From: an uncultured archaeon
GTDB taxonomy: Archaea; Thermoproteota; EX4484-205; JAAOZP01
NCBI GenBank assembly: GCA_938045545.1
Contig: CALIBN010000012.1
Span: forward strand, 1 to 64,000
Reading direction: 5' to 3'
Length of the DNA stretch: 64,000 nucleotides
The translations under genes and the position numbers were made by a program. A model generated the notes under the pieces. The model was not told the origin of the DNA and made no database searches. It saw nothing but the letters and a program-made list of their open reading frames with translations. Of the stretch, positions 8,491-16,551 are shown in pieces; the stretch's first letter is position 1, and every line of letters starts with the position of its first letter.

Positions 8491-8892
8491 ATGGATGGAT
8501 ATGGGGAAATAACTGTTAGAGGCAGGGTTTCTAGTGGGGAAGGTAAGGGGGGCTTTTTCGTCAGCAGACCTTGGGTAATGAGACAGATTGTGGAGAAGCT
8601 TGGTTTCGAACCATATCCTGGGACGCTCAACATCAGACTGCCGCCGGAATACGTTTTCGCCAGAAGGAGGCTGGATAGTCATCGTGGAGTTAAAATAGTG
8701 CCTAATGAGGGCTTCTATCCCGGTAAGTGTTTTAAAGCAATAATAGCTGGAAGAATCGACGGGGCCATTGTGATTCCTGAAACTCCCCTTTATCCTGAAG
8801 ACTTGCTGGAAGTAATAGCTTCCTTCAATCTGCGTAAGGAACTGAAAACCAAGGATGGGGACGAGGTAGAGATTACGATACTACTTGAATAA
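8491..8892 (+). CDS. ribK: CTP-dependent riboflavin kinase
   Basis: 133 residues of the archaeal DUF120/RibK family, which makes FMN from riboflavin with CTP as phosphate donor. Diagnostic sequence: GRVSSGEGKGGFF (glycine-rich nucleotide loop), then LGFEPYPGTLNIRLP, then a C-terminal cradle-loop barrel (IVIPETPLYPEDLLEVIAS). Length matches standalone RibK without an N-terminal DNA-binding domain. A TATA box about 30 nt upstream puts transcription start at or near the ATG, consistent with a leaderless mRNA. It is divergently oriented from TBP. Confidence 0.93.
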   Translation: MDGYGEITVRGRVSSGEGKGGFFVSRPWVMRQIVEKLGFEPYPGTLNIRLPPEYVFARRRLDSHRGVKIVPNEGFYPGKCFKAIIAGRIDGAIVIPETPLYPEDLLEVIASFNLRKELKTKDGDEVEITILLE

Positions 8893-9261
8893 AACGATTA
8901 CTGTTTGAAATATCTAGAGTAATTCTAAGCAATATGACGTTTATTACAGCTGTGGCTATGAAGATATGGCTGCTAGAACAACTGTAATGAATGCTTTTCA
9001 ACCATCCGAGTCTAGAAATGTTTTATTAATGCCAACCAAATTATGAAAGGAGTCGAAGTCTCAATCAAACCATGTAGGAAATATCCTAAAGCTACATCTA
9101 GAATATCCTTCCAAGGGCTGTCTCTTCGGTTTTAACTATTCCACAGTAGCGCGCCCTGGATCGTTGTTCTTGGAGTAATTCCGTGAATTCTAGCCAATTT
9201 GGATGTGTACATGTAAAATTTTAAATACTTCCATTAGCTTCTATTTTATTGGTGGAATGGT
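8893..9261. other. Intergenic with gene debris
   Basis: 369 bases without a convincing gene. A 30-codon reading (ATG 9043 to TAA 9133-9135) resembles a leftover fragment. A GCGCGC palindrome lies at 9149-9154. A TATA-like ttttaaatac at about 9218-9227 plus GGTGG at 9250-9254 serve the following tautomerase gene. Confidence 0.4.
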
Positions 9262-9471
9262 TTGCCGTTGGTTCAGGTTTCTGTTTGGGCTGGCATAAGC
9301 CTAGAAAGTAAACGGAGGATCGTTCAAGGAATTACTAAAGTGTTTGAGGATATAGGGGTCCCCAAAGAAGCTGTAGAAATAATCATCTACGAAGCGCCTA
9401 AAACGAATTGGGCAACAGGCGGACAACTTCATTCAGAATCAGAGAAGCTTGCAAAGACAAAAATACCATAA
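9262..9471 (+). CDS. 4-oxalocrotonate tautomerase family protein
   Basis: 69 residues with the family's hallmarks: initiator followed directly by Pro (PLVQVSVWAGISLESKRRIVQG...), the catalytic Pro1 after Met removal, then a helix and the VEIIIYEAPKTNWATGGQ segment. TTG 9262 is the start because it places the proline second, as catalysis requires. The enzyme tautomerises unsaturated keto acids or a related substrate; which one cannot be told. It appears monocistronic. Confidence 0.88.
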   Translation: MPLVQVSVWAGISLESKRRIVQGITKVFEDIGVPKEAVEIIIYEAPKTNWATGGQLHSESEKLAKTKIP

Positions 9472-9496
9472 CTACGCATAAAAACACGGTGCGCGC

Positions 9497-9532
9497 TATT
9501 TCTACTATTGGTTTTTCTGCTTCTGCTTGCAT
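9497..9532 (-). pseudogene. Truncated TBP 5' end, copy 1
   Basis: On the minus strand an ATG encodes MQAEAEKPIVEI, matching the start of TBP (EEKPIVEIQNVV), and then homology stops exactly at a GCGCGC palindrome (9491-9496). 35 bases (9498-9532) are repeated with one mismatch at 11199-11233. The two copies share the MQAEAE beginning, which differs from the intact TBP (MSEETKKTE), so they descend from one another or from a different TBP allele. Confidence 0.65.
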
Positions 9533-9567
9533 TTTGAAATAAGCTTATATACAGCCATTCTGTACAA

Positions 9568-9807
9568 ATGTGTAAACGATGGTTTTCTGAAGCGTTAAGC
9601 ATCAGGATAAGGAGGGATGTTAAGAGGAGGATGAGGGAGTTGAGGGATGTGGATTGGAGGAGGGAGATAGAGGGTTTCATTGAGATGAAGATAAGGGAGA
9701 GGGAGTTGTTGAAGGCTCTCGGTATGATCGATGCGGCCCTCTCCGGGGTTCAGGCCTCGAAGGAGGCTGCTTGGCAGACTGTCAGGGAGTTCAGGGAGAA
9801 GAGGTAG
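9568..9807 (+). CDS. vapB: VapB-type antitoxin (CopG-like)
   Basis: 79 residues. The N-terminus SIRIRRDVKRRMRELRDVDW resembles the ribbon-helix-helix antitoxins paired with archaeal PIN toxins, followed by a helical toxin-binding region ending WQTVREFREKR. A TATA-like cttatata at 9544-9551 sits about 20 nt before ATG 9568. The toxin gene begins 5 bases after its stop, a normal vapBC layout, but that toxin is damaged. Confidence 0.7.
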   Translation: MCKRWFSEALSIRIRRDVKRRMRELRDVDWRREIEGFIEMKIRERELLKALGMIDAALSGVQASKEAAWQTVREFREKR

Positions 9808-9812
9808 GGGTC

Positions 9813-10238
9813 TTGCAGGTTCTTGATTCGAGCATTTTCGCCAGCATAGTGGTGAAAGACGAGTATTATGATGAGGCTGTTAGTTTTATTAAGAAACACC
9901 TGAGGCGGGAGAATGCTACGCTTGAGCTGGCCTTCATAGAGACTGCTAATGTTTTGTGGAAGCATGTCTCCGTGTTTAAGAGGATGCCTGAAGACAGTTT
10001 TGAAACGTTGAAGAGCAGTATAAAGCCTTTGATGAACAACGCGGCGCAGTTTTACAGCAGCCTGGATGTTTTAGAGGATGCCCTGGATAATTCGGTTAAA
10101 TACGGGTTCTCCGTGTATGCTTCCCTGTATGCTACGCTGGCCTTGAGTTAAAAAATGTAGTTAATGAGCTTCGATGAAAGGCTGAAGAATATGCTTGTTG
10201 AAAGGGGCTTGGAAAGCGTTTTAGCGTCTGACGCGTGA
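9813..10238 (+). pseudogene. vapC: Decayed VapC (PIN-domain) toxin
   Basis: TTG 9813 begins QVLDSSIFASIVVKDE, the typical first strand with the catalytic Asp, and ELAFIETANVLWKHV supplies the second acidic residue. Where PIN proteins have YDALY with the third Asp, this reads VYASLYATLALS and then stops at 10149-10151. The family's C-terminus (SFDERLKNMLVERGL) follows in another frame and ends at 10236-10238. Loss of the Asp plus the frame disruption indicates an inactive toxin left beside an intact antitoxin. Confidence 0.65.
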
Positions 10239-10465
10239 AAGACACGTTGATGGGCAGCTTCGAATTCAAAACAGTGAAAATAGCCTGTTGGTAAAATCTT
10301 CCTAAATCCTCTTTTTTTCTCCGTAAAAACCCGTATTAATTATTATTTTTGTTACCTAATAAACGGAGAATTTATATCCTCTTTATAAATACCCCGCTTG
10401 AATATTTAAAATATTGGTTTTCTAGACTTTATGGTTTAGGGGTGTTTTATTAGGGTTGAGAGGAA

Positions 10466-10501
10466 TTAGTGCGCACTAAGAAAATTTTTAAACACATGTG
10501 T
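10466..10501. promoter_or_regulatory. Promoter and palindromic operator of vapBC
   Basis: A 14-base perfect palindrome TTAGTGCGCACTAA (10466-10479) lies immediately upstream of the TATA box TTTTTAAA (10485-10492), and a 10-base palindrome ACACATGTGT (10492-10501) lies immediately downstream. The ATG at 10515 is about 25 nt from the box, so the mRNA should be leaderless. The palindromes bracketing the core promoter are the expected binding sites for autorepression by the VapB/VapC complex. Confidence 0.6.
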
Positions 10502-10514
10502 GCACTTATAAATT

Positions 10515-10730
10515 ATGGTTAAGACTATCACTATAAACGACGAGGCCTACAGGGCTTTGGCCGAGCTTAAGGGAGAGGGTGAGAGCTTTAGCGAGGTTAT
10601 AATCAGGATTCTTAAGGGGAGGAGGGTTAATCTGGGGGATTTCTACGGAGTGTTTCGCGATAATGCGGATCTCTGGCTGAGGATTGAGAGGGAGATTCTG
10701 GAGGGTAGGAGGAGGGCTTCTTTGCGATGA
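10515..10730 (+). CDS. vapB: VapB antitoxin (DUF217-like)
   Basis: 71 residues beginning MVKTITINDEAYRALAEL and continuing KGEGESFSEVIIRIL, the pattern of archaeal DUF217-type antitoxins. A short C-terminal tail (LWLRIEREILEGRRRASLR) would wrap the toxin. The stop overlaps the toxin start (ATGA at 10727-10730), so the two are translationally coupled. Two palindromes flank its TATA box and probably mediate autoregulation. Confidence 0.85.
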   Translation: MVKTITINDEAYRALAELKGEGESFSEVIIRILKGRRVNLGDFYGVFRDNADLWLRIEREILEGRRRASLR

Positions 10731-11134
10731 GGCTGCTGGATACTTCGGCTATAATTAGTGTTCTGAGGGGGGATGCTGAGGCTAAGAGTATTCTGGGGAA
10801 GCCTGCTGAGGAGGGGCTTTGCACGACGACGATAACGCGTTTCGAGCTTTTCTCCAGAATATACCATAGGGGGCTTCTAAGGGAGGGGAGGGTGGTTAGG
10901 AGGCTGGTTAAGGGCCTGGTTCTCTTGCCGTTTGACGAGGAGTCTTCGGAGAAGGCTGCTGAAATCATGGGGTTCTTGCTTAGGGCGGGCAAGGCTGTCA
11001 ACGTTATTGATGTTTTGATCGCCGGCATCGCTGTGGCTAACGGCGTTGAAGAGATAGTGACGAGGGACAGGGATTTCAAGACTATTGAAGATATTTACGG
11101 CCATATGAAAGTAGTTTTGCTTGCTGGAGACTAA
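10727..11134 (+). CDS. vapC: VapC toxin (PIN-domain ribonuclease)
   Basis: 135 residues with all PIN acidic positions in place: RLLDTSAIIS (Asp), TTITRFELFS (Glu), NVIDVLIAGIA (Asp) and IVTRDRDF (Asp). These coordinate Mg2+ or Mn2+ for endoribonuclease action. Length is standard. It overlaps the upstream antitoxin by four bases. The truncated TBP copy at 11158-11233 follows it on the opposite strand. Confidence 0.92.
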   Translation: MRLLDTSAIISVLRGDAEAKSILGKPAEEGLCTTTITRFELFSRIYHRGLLREGRVVRRLVKGLVLLPFDEESSEKAAEIMGFLLRAGKAVNVIDVLIAGIAVANGVEEIVTRDRDFKTIEDIYGHMKVVLLAGD

Positions 11135-11157
11135 TTCTTCTTTGAAGAGAATGCGTA

Positions 11158-11233
11158 CGCTATTTTTGGCTAGGATAACTGATGCTACTACGTTTAGGAT
11201 TTCTACTATTGGTTTTTCCGCTTCTGCTTGCAT
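11158..11233 (-). pseudogene. Truncated TBP 5' end, copy 2
   Basis: The minus strand encodes MQAEAEKPIVEILNVVASVILAK before homology to TBP ends next to a GCGTACGC palindrome (11154-11161). It aligns base by base with the TBP gene around 8020-8085. The final 35 bases (11199-11233) repeat copy 1. Together the copies form direct repeats bracketing the two vapBC units. There is no promoter signal for it, and reading beyond the homology is nonsense. Confidence 0.7.
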
Positions 11234-11308
11234 GCCAAGCGCGAATCGAAAGGTTCGTGATCACCGGCACGGGTAAAAATTTATATAAAAGATAAGGGTT
11301 ATTCACAT

Positions 11309-13609
11309 ATGAGAAAAGTAGTCTTATTCTACTTTCTTCTCTTTACTATCGGCTTCACTGGTTGCGTTTTCCTGTATTCTTCTCCAGGGCCTGGTCTCTG
11401 CACGGCCAGCCTCCAGCCAGTGGCGGATACATATGCTGCGCAAAATAATCCGAATGTGAACTACGGGTCTGAAACGTCGCTCATAGTTTCTCCGGGCTTA
11501 AAGGCTGTTTGCAGGACGTTGGTCAGGTTTGACTTGGCGCAAATACCGCCTGGCTCGAAGCTTGCCGGTGCTCAGCTTAAGCTCTACGTGGCCCGAACCG
11601 GGTATGCGGCTGGCAGGGGGACGTATGAATGCTACTTGCTGGATAGGGACTGGGCTGAAAGAACTGTGACTTGGAATAGTCAACCCGGCTCTGTCTCCGG
11701 GTTCGCCGTCTATTCAACAGTCCCAGCTGCCGGCAGCTGGATGACGTGGAACGTTGCATCATCAGTCAGCCAAATCCTAGCGGGAACCAGGTCCAACTTC
11801 GGATGGGGCGTAAGAGACCAGGCTGAGGATATGCGTGCTGAAATTGTTCCTTCAACCGTCTTCCCCTCCAAGGAAAACCCGACTAACAAGCCTATTCTTG
11901 AAATCTCGTTCTACCCGCCTAAGCTGGCAATATCCGGGCCTGCCTCAGGCTTTGTCGAAACATGGGTTAAGCTAACGGTTGAAAGAAGGGATGCTGACAA
12001 CCAGCCAATAACCCGGGGTGATCTCAGGGTTCAGCTTTCGTCCAGCTCAGCCTCAGCAAGGTTTGCGCTGTCTGAAGGAGGCTCGCAGATAACAGAGCTG
12101 ACCATTCCTAACGGGGCTTCGAAGAAAGACTTCTACTATTACGACACTAAGGTTGGTTCAGCCACGATAACCGCTGACACTAACCAGTATAGGGCTGATT
12201 ACTATGAGGAGGGCCGCTTCAGCATCACTCTTGGGGCTAGGGATGTTGAGGGGCCTAAGGTAACCATAAGGGCTATTCCGGAGAAAGTAAAAGACAAGGA
12301 GAGCGTGAGGGTGGTCGTCGATGCCTCGGACCCGAGCGGAATAAAAAAAGTCATGGTCATACAGCGGGGGATCGCGTTGGGCGGAAGCCCATGGGAGCAG
12401 CCCCTATTCATGGAGGCTTACACAGACCCTCTACAGGCAAGCTTCCATAGGGAGGTTGAGTCCGGACCGTTCCCCGGCATGCGGATGGTAGAGTTCGAAG
12501 CTGAGGCAATGGACAAGTATGGAAACATAGGGAGGAGTTCAACGAGCGTCACTATAATTCATCCCCCTCCGAAGAGGACCTGTGGATGCAGGATAAGCTA
12601 TTCGTTGAAAACGAAGGACGTTAAGGTTTGGACCCAGTGGGACTCAATCGCAACCGGCGATGTGGTCGGCGATGGAAGAGACGAGGTTATCGTGGCTCAG
12701 GATGACGAGGGTGGCAGACTGTTTGTCTACACGTGGAACGCTGAGGAAAATGCTCTCGAGCCGATGAAATTCTCGGGCAAAGCATTCACTAAGGTCAGAT
12801 TCACGCATTACGACAGGATGGCGGTTGGTAACGTGATGGGCGACGAGAAGGACGAGATCCTTATCGCAATAGACGAAGATGGAAAAGCGGGAATAATAGA
12901 CATCTACCAGGTTAAGCAGGCTGCTGACGGCTGTGAGCTCACCCTTGTTTCAAGCATAGACTTAGACGCGTTTGGATGTAAATTCACGCATTTCGACGCC
13001 CTCCTCGTGGGCAACGTTTTCAACGACGATAAGCAGGATGAAATAATTCTAGTGAGGGATGATGATGACAAGCTATTCGTCTTCGACCCTACTGCAACAG
13101 GCTCTTTCACCATGCATACTTTTACAGTGCCCGCGGGCTTCGACGAGTTCAGGTATACCGGGGAAACTGATAATGAGAATGATGATGACAACGGTCATGA
13201 TGAGATAGCTGTCGCCAACCTCTTTGGAGACGATGCTGAGGAGATAGTTTATGCGCCCAACCATGAGGATAAGCTGTACGTTTTCTCCTTCAAGCAATCG
13301 GGAGGAGCATGGGTGATGGAAGTGGCGTACAGGCTCCCTGTCGAATTCACGAAATACGATGCCATGAGCGTTGGCGACGTGCTTGGAGACCCTAGGCCTG
13401 AAATACTTTTCTTCAGGGATGATGACAGGGTCGTGCTGATATACGATGTCTTCCTTGGGCCGATAAAGCTTCAATACATCTTCTACTCCAAGTATGACGG
13501 CGTCGCAACCGGGGATGTAGTAGGACTGGGTAAGGGGCAGATACTGGTTGCTACGGACGACGAGAACGATATTCGCCTAGCATACTCGGAGGAACTCTGG
13601 GAGGGTTGA
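11309..13609 (+). CDS. Secreted DNRLRE / beta-propeller protein
   Basis: 766 residues. An N-terminal signal peptide (hydrophobic VVLFYFLLFTIGFTGCVFLY) is followed by a DNRLRE-type domain, residues about 35-200 (ADTYAAQNNPNVNYGSETS, RTLVRFDLAQIPPGSKLAGA, then WAERTVTWNSQP). Ig-like beta segments follow at about 205-420. At about 445-766 there are six or seven FG-GAP/VCBS-like repeats of the form xxxGDVxGDxxxEIxxxxDDxxxxxVY, which predict a calcium-binding beta-propeller as in integrin heads. An AATTTATATAAAA promoter sits at about 11275-11287. The stop is 3 bases before the next gene, so this is the first gene of a three-gene exported-protein operon. Likely a surface adhesin or carbohydrate-binding protein; the ligand is unknown. 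Confidence 0.8.
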   Translation: MRKVVLFYFLLFTIGFTGCVFLYSSPGPGLCTASLQPVADTYAAQNNPNVNYGSETSLIVSPGLKAVCRTLVRFDLAQIPPGSKLAGAQLKLYVARTGYAAGRGTYECYLLDRDWAERTVTWNSQPGSVSGFAVYSTVPAAGSWMTWNVASSVSQILAGTRSNFGWGVRDQAEDMRAEIVPSTVFPSKENPTNKPILEISFYPPKLAISGPASGFVETWVKLTVERRDADNQPITRGDLRVQLSSSSASARFALSEGGSQITELTIPNGASKKDFYYYDTKVGSATITADTNQYRADYYEEGRFSITLGARDVEGPKVTIRAIPEKVKDKESVRVVVDASDPSGIKKVMVIQRGIALGGSPWEQPLFMEAYTDPLQASFHREVESGPFPGMRMVEFEAEAMDKYGNIGRSSTSVTIIHPPPKRTCGCRISYSLKTKDVKVWTQWDSIATGDVVGDGRDEVIVAQDDEGGRLFVYTWNAEENALEPMKFSGKAFTKVRFTHYDRMAVGNVMGDEKDEILIAIDEDGKAGIIDIYQVKQAADGCELTLVSSIDLDAFGCKFTHFDALLVGNVFNDDKQDEIILVRDDDDKLFVFDPTATGSFTMHTFTVPAGFDEFRYTGETDNENDDDNGHDEIAVANLFGDDAEEIVYAPNHEDKLYVFSFKQSGGAWVMEVAYRLPVEFTKYDAMSVGDVLGDPRPEILFFRDDDRVVLIYDVFLGPIKLQYIFYSKYDGVATGDVVGLGKGQILVATDDENDIRLAYSEELWEG

Positions 13610-13612
13610 AAA

Positions 13613-15910
13613 ATGGAGAGTAGAAAGATATTCTCAATCATTATCCTGCTGTTGATACTGACTGCAGGCACACCCGGCTCTTCACCGGGACGAATAAGAG
13701 TATTAGGCAGCCCGGCTGGAGGTCCTGATCTGAAGGTTGACAGTGCAGTCTTCTTTCCACAACCCGTCGCCGGGCTAAGAACAAGGATGATTGTAACCGT
13801 AAGCAACAAGGGTAGTCCTGTTAAACAGCTGTTCTGGGTGTCAGTAAAATGGGGCGGATGCCAGCTTGTCAACGGTACGTATGGGCTTGACGGTGGGGCA
13901 ACAGCCAGTATTCTGTTCTATCCCCTGTTTCTACAGGCGGGGAAATACTCGCTTGAAGTGACTGTGGATCCCTACGGGGAGGTTATGGAGACGGATGAAA
14001 CGAATAACGTTCTAGTGCTTTGGCAGGAGGTTATACTTCCTAAAGCCGGGGGCGTGAAAGCTCCTCCTACTGAACTGGATTTTGAAAGCGAGGAAGCAGT
14101 ATGGGGTTATATTGGTAATCTGCCGAGTGGAGAACCATCTATGCATGCACTGCCTGACTACGTTTTAATGGGAAGGCTCGACCCCAATGATCCGAACTCG
14201 CCCTTCGAAGCGCAGGGAGAAACGAGTGCCTGCGGCACCACATCGCTGGCTGGTATACTGAGATACTTGTCCAAGAAGGATTCCAGCGTTTACAATCACA
14301 ATATCATAGATACGTGGGTCAGGGGGGGAGGTGAGATTGATGTATACAGTGAAGGTTTCTCTCTCGCAGACTACGCTAGAGGTAAAGGCTTCGAGGCGAG
14401 AGTATACGTGGATGGAACCTTCGAAGACGTAAAACGGTTTATCGACATGGGGATACCTGTGGAGATGTGTATAACGACTGACGGAAGCCACGATGAGATG
14501 AACGTTCTCAATGGCCACTGGATCGTTGCAGTATGCTACTGGGAGGATATGAACTACGGCACCATGATCGGCTACTATAATCCTTGGGGCCACTTGAGCG
14601 CGATTCCCCAGAGAAGGTTCGAACTATACTGGACAGAGCAAAACCTTCTGGGGATAACGCTGTGGAACAGGTTTTACGTCGCGATATGCAACAAACCAGC
14701 TCCCCCAGATATGCCTCCCAGCAACGCGGGTGCTCTTGAGAAATATCATGGTGCACTCGTAGAGGGTGTCAGCATTTTTTTAAACGAATTAGGCTCAAGC
14801 ATCAGGATGATAAAGTCTGGTGATGCAGGAGAAAAGATAAAGGGCTTAGGGCTCCTAATCGGGACCGTGATTTTTGGCTCCATGCTTCTTATTCCCGTCT
14901 CGCTGACGCTTGTTGCCGAATGGGTTTGGGAAGGAATAAAGGCGGCTGCTGAATTGATTTGGGAAGGGATAAAGGCTTTAGGCTGCAAGCTGTTCGGCTG
15001 GGGTTGCAAGAGTAAGAAAGAGTATTTCTACTATTTCTACTCGTCAAGTCCCTCTTGCGAATGCTCCAGTCTTTTAAACGACATGGTTAGGGTCGAGGCA
15101 GTCGGATACATATTCACCTCCCAGGTTGGAGACGCTGTTCCAGTCTACGAGTATGCTGAGGTGGATGAGCAGACCCGCGAGGTGATAAGATACTTCGTGT
15201 CGACAGACCCTAATTTGCCGGAGACTGGAGCCCCTGGTGTCAGAAGGTTCCTCTACGGGAGGCTCGGTTATCTTAATAAATCTGAGATCCAGGGGGTTCC
15301 AAACGAGAAGCTGGTTGATTATCTTAAAACGTATGGAATTGACTACGACGCATCTGTCTCAAACCTGTGGGTTTCCCAGTACTATCTGGAGGGTTCAAAA
15401 ATACTGTGGATGTTCAATATGACCAGTGAAACGTCTTGGCGCGCTTTCCTCAGCCCAGATGAAGCCGGAGGCACCAAGACTTTTCCGTACGTGGCTGTTG
15501 ACTATAAGGGGGAGAGCAGGGGGTATCACTTCACCAGGGACTACGTTGTCGGCTACGTGCATTACAACCATCTCCGGGGAACGGCGCCTCTCTACAGGTT
15601 TTACGACCCTGATAAGGAAGAGTTCTACCTCACTACTGATTTAAACGATGAGCCGAAGGAGCTCCGCCCTGTTAGGGAAATGGTTTTCTCCGGCGTGGTC
15701 GGGTATGTTTTTCTCGAGCAGAAGCCTGGTACTGTACCGCTTTACAAGTATCATGCTCATGAAAAGGGGGCGCACTACCTTTTCACCACGAAGGAGATTG
15801 AGTCTGACAAGTTCACCCGGCTCGGCGTAATCGGCTACGTGTACGAGTACGAGGAGGATTGCACCGTACCGCTCTGGCTCTTCTGCTTCAGACAGGTGAA
15901 GGAGGAGTGA
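13613..15910 (+). CDS. Secreted C39-like cysteine peptidase with CARDB and DUF5648-like repeats
   Basis: 765 residues. It has a signal peptide (FSIIILLLILTAGTPG) and a CARDB-like Ig domain at about 40-125 (DLKVDSAVFF... DETNNVLVLW). A papain-fold C39-type domain at about 190-345 shows catalytic Cys in QGETSACGTTSLAGIL, His in GHWIVAVCYW and the polar partner in GYYNPWGH. A hydrophobic segment at about 418-440 (LIGTVIFGSMLLIPVSLTL) is followed by aromatic and basic residues. The C-terminus has at least three copies of a module of the type GYVxxxxxGTxPLYRFYxxxxxEFYxTT, as in DUF5648/lectin-like repeats. The multi-domain plan suggests a membrane-anchored surface peptidase with a glycan-binding tail. 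It probably acts with the adhesin-like protein upstream (3-base gap) and the small membrane protein downstream. Confidence 0.75.
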   Translation: MESRKIFSIIILLLILTAGTPGSSPGRIRVLGSPAGGPDLKVDSAVFFPQPVAGLRTRMIVTVSNKGSPVKQLFWVSVKWGGCQLVNGTYGLDGGATASILFYPLFLQAGKYSLEVTVDPYGEVMETDETNNVLVLWQEVILPKAGGVKAPPTELDFESEEAVWGYIGNLPSGEPSMHALPDYVLMGRLDPNDPNSPFEAQGETSACGTTSLAGILRYLSKKDSSVYNHNIIDTWVRGGGEIDVYSEGFSLADYARGKGFEARVYVDGTFEDVKRFIDMGIPVEMCITTDGSHDEMNVLNGHWIVAVCYWEDMNYGTMIGYYNPWGHLSAIPQRRFELYWTEQNLLGITLWNRFYVAICNKPAPPDMPPSNAGALEKYHGALVEGVSIFLNELGSSIRMIKSGDAGEKIKGLGLLIGTVIFGSMLLIPVSLTLVAEWVWEGIKAAAELIWEGIKALGCKLFGWGCKSKKEYFYYFYSSSPSCECSSLLNDMVRVEAVGYIFTSQVGDAVPVYEYAEVDEQTREVIRYFVSTDPNLPETGAPGVRRFLYGRLGYLNKSEIQGVPNEKLVDYLKTYGIDYDASVSNLWVSQYYLEGSKILWMFNMTSETSWRAFLSPDEAGGTKTFPYVAVDYKGESRGYHFTRDYVVGYVHYNHLRGTAPLYRFYDPDKEEFYLTTDLNDEPKELRPVREMVFSGVVGYVFLEQKPGTVPLYKYHAHEKGAHYLFTTKEIESDKFTRLGVIGYVYEYEEDCTVPLWLFCFRQVKEE

Positions 15911-15928
15911 TTCCGGAGGCTGGGGAAA

Positions 15929-16369
15929 ATGGTTCGTGAGAAGTTTGCAAAGGGAACACTGGGTTTCGGAATCCTGGTTACGCTTCTATTCATAGTGGTT
16001 TCCAACATGGTGGCGATATTCCTGAGTCTCTACCTGTTGGTCTTAATCATGCCGATCCTAGCGGGGCTCGTAATAGGATTCTACGCGAAGGGGAACAGTT
16101 TGGCCAAGGGGAAAGCTGGCTTCAAGGGGGTTTTCGCCGCCACGCTCATACTACTCCTCTTGTCCGCGCCGGTCATCATAATGGCTTTTTCAGAGATAGT
16201 AGCGTTATGGACCGCCATTCCGTTGATCCTACTAGCGGTTTCTCCAATCGTGATGGGGCTTCTGGGCTTCGTCGGAGGCTTGATGAGCGGGATGTTAATA
16301 AAGCTGGCTAAGCGGCCTAAATACGCGGAGGAGCTTCCACCACCTCCACCTCAGGCTCCATCAACATAG
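15929..16369 (+). CDS. Small four-helix membrane protein
   Basis: 146 residues with four hydrophobic segments (residues about 12-30, 33-50, 65-88 and 95-125) and a short proline-rich tail (ELPPPPPQAPST) likely on the cytoplasmic side. It begins 18 bases after the peptidase gene and is surely co-transcribed. GFYAKGNSLAKGKAGFKGVF between helices resembles DUF5518-like archaeal membrane proteins, but this is uncertain. It may anchor or export the two secreted partners; that role is inferred from position only. Confidence 0.6.
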   Translation: MVREKFAKGTLGFGILVTLLFIVVSNMVAIFLSLYLLVLIMPILAGLVIGFYAKGNSLAKGKAGFKGVFAATLILLLLSAPVIIMAFSEIVALWTAIPLILLAVSPIVMGLLGFVGGLMSGMLIKLAKRPKYAEELPPPPPQAPST

Positions 16370-16551
16370 CTAACTAAACAATCTGGGGAAACTAGGCTTT
16401 AGAATTAGGGTTTGCGCGCCGGGTTTTACCCTCTTTTCCTAAGTTTTATTGGTTTTCTTCTCTATCGGCTTTTTCTCTAGGTTTTTTAAGCTGATTGCTT
16501 CTATCCTTCATCTTTTTCCGCTTTTCGTTCAGCTTCCGACTTGCAGCTTAG

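Noticed and set aside
10877-11233. 118-residue minus-strand ORF starting MQAEAEKPIVEI
   Set aside because: Only its first 20 or so codons match TBP; the rest is the shadow of the intact vapC gene on the plus strand.
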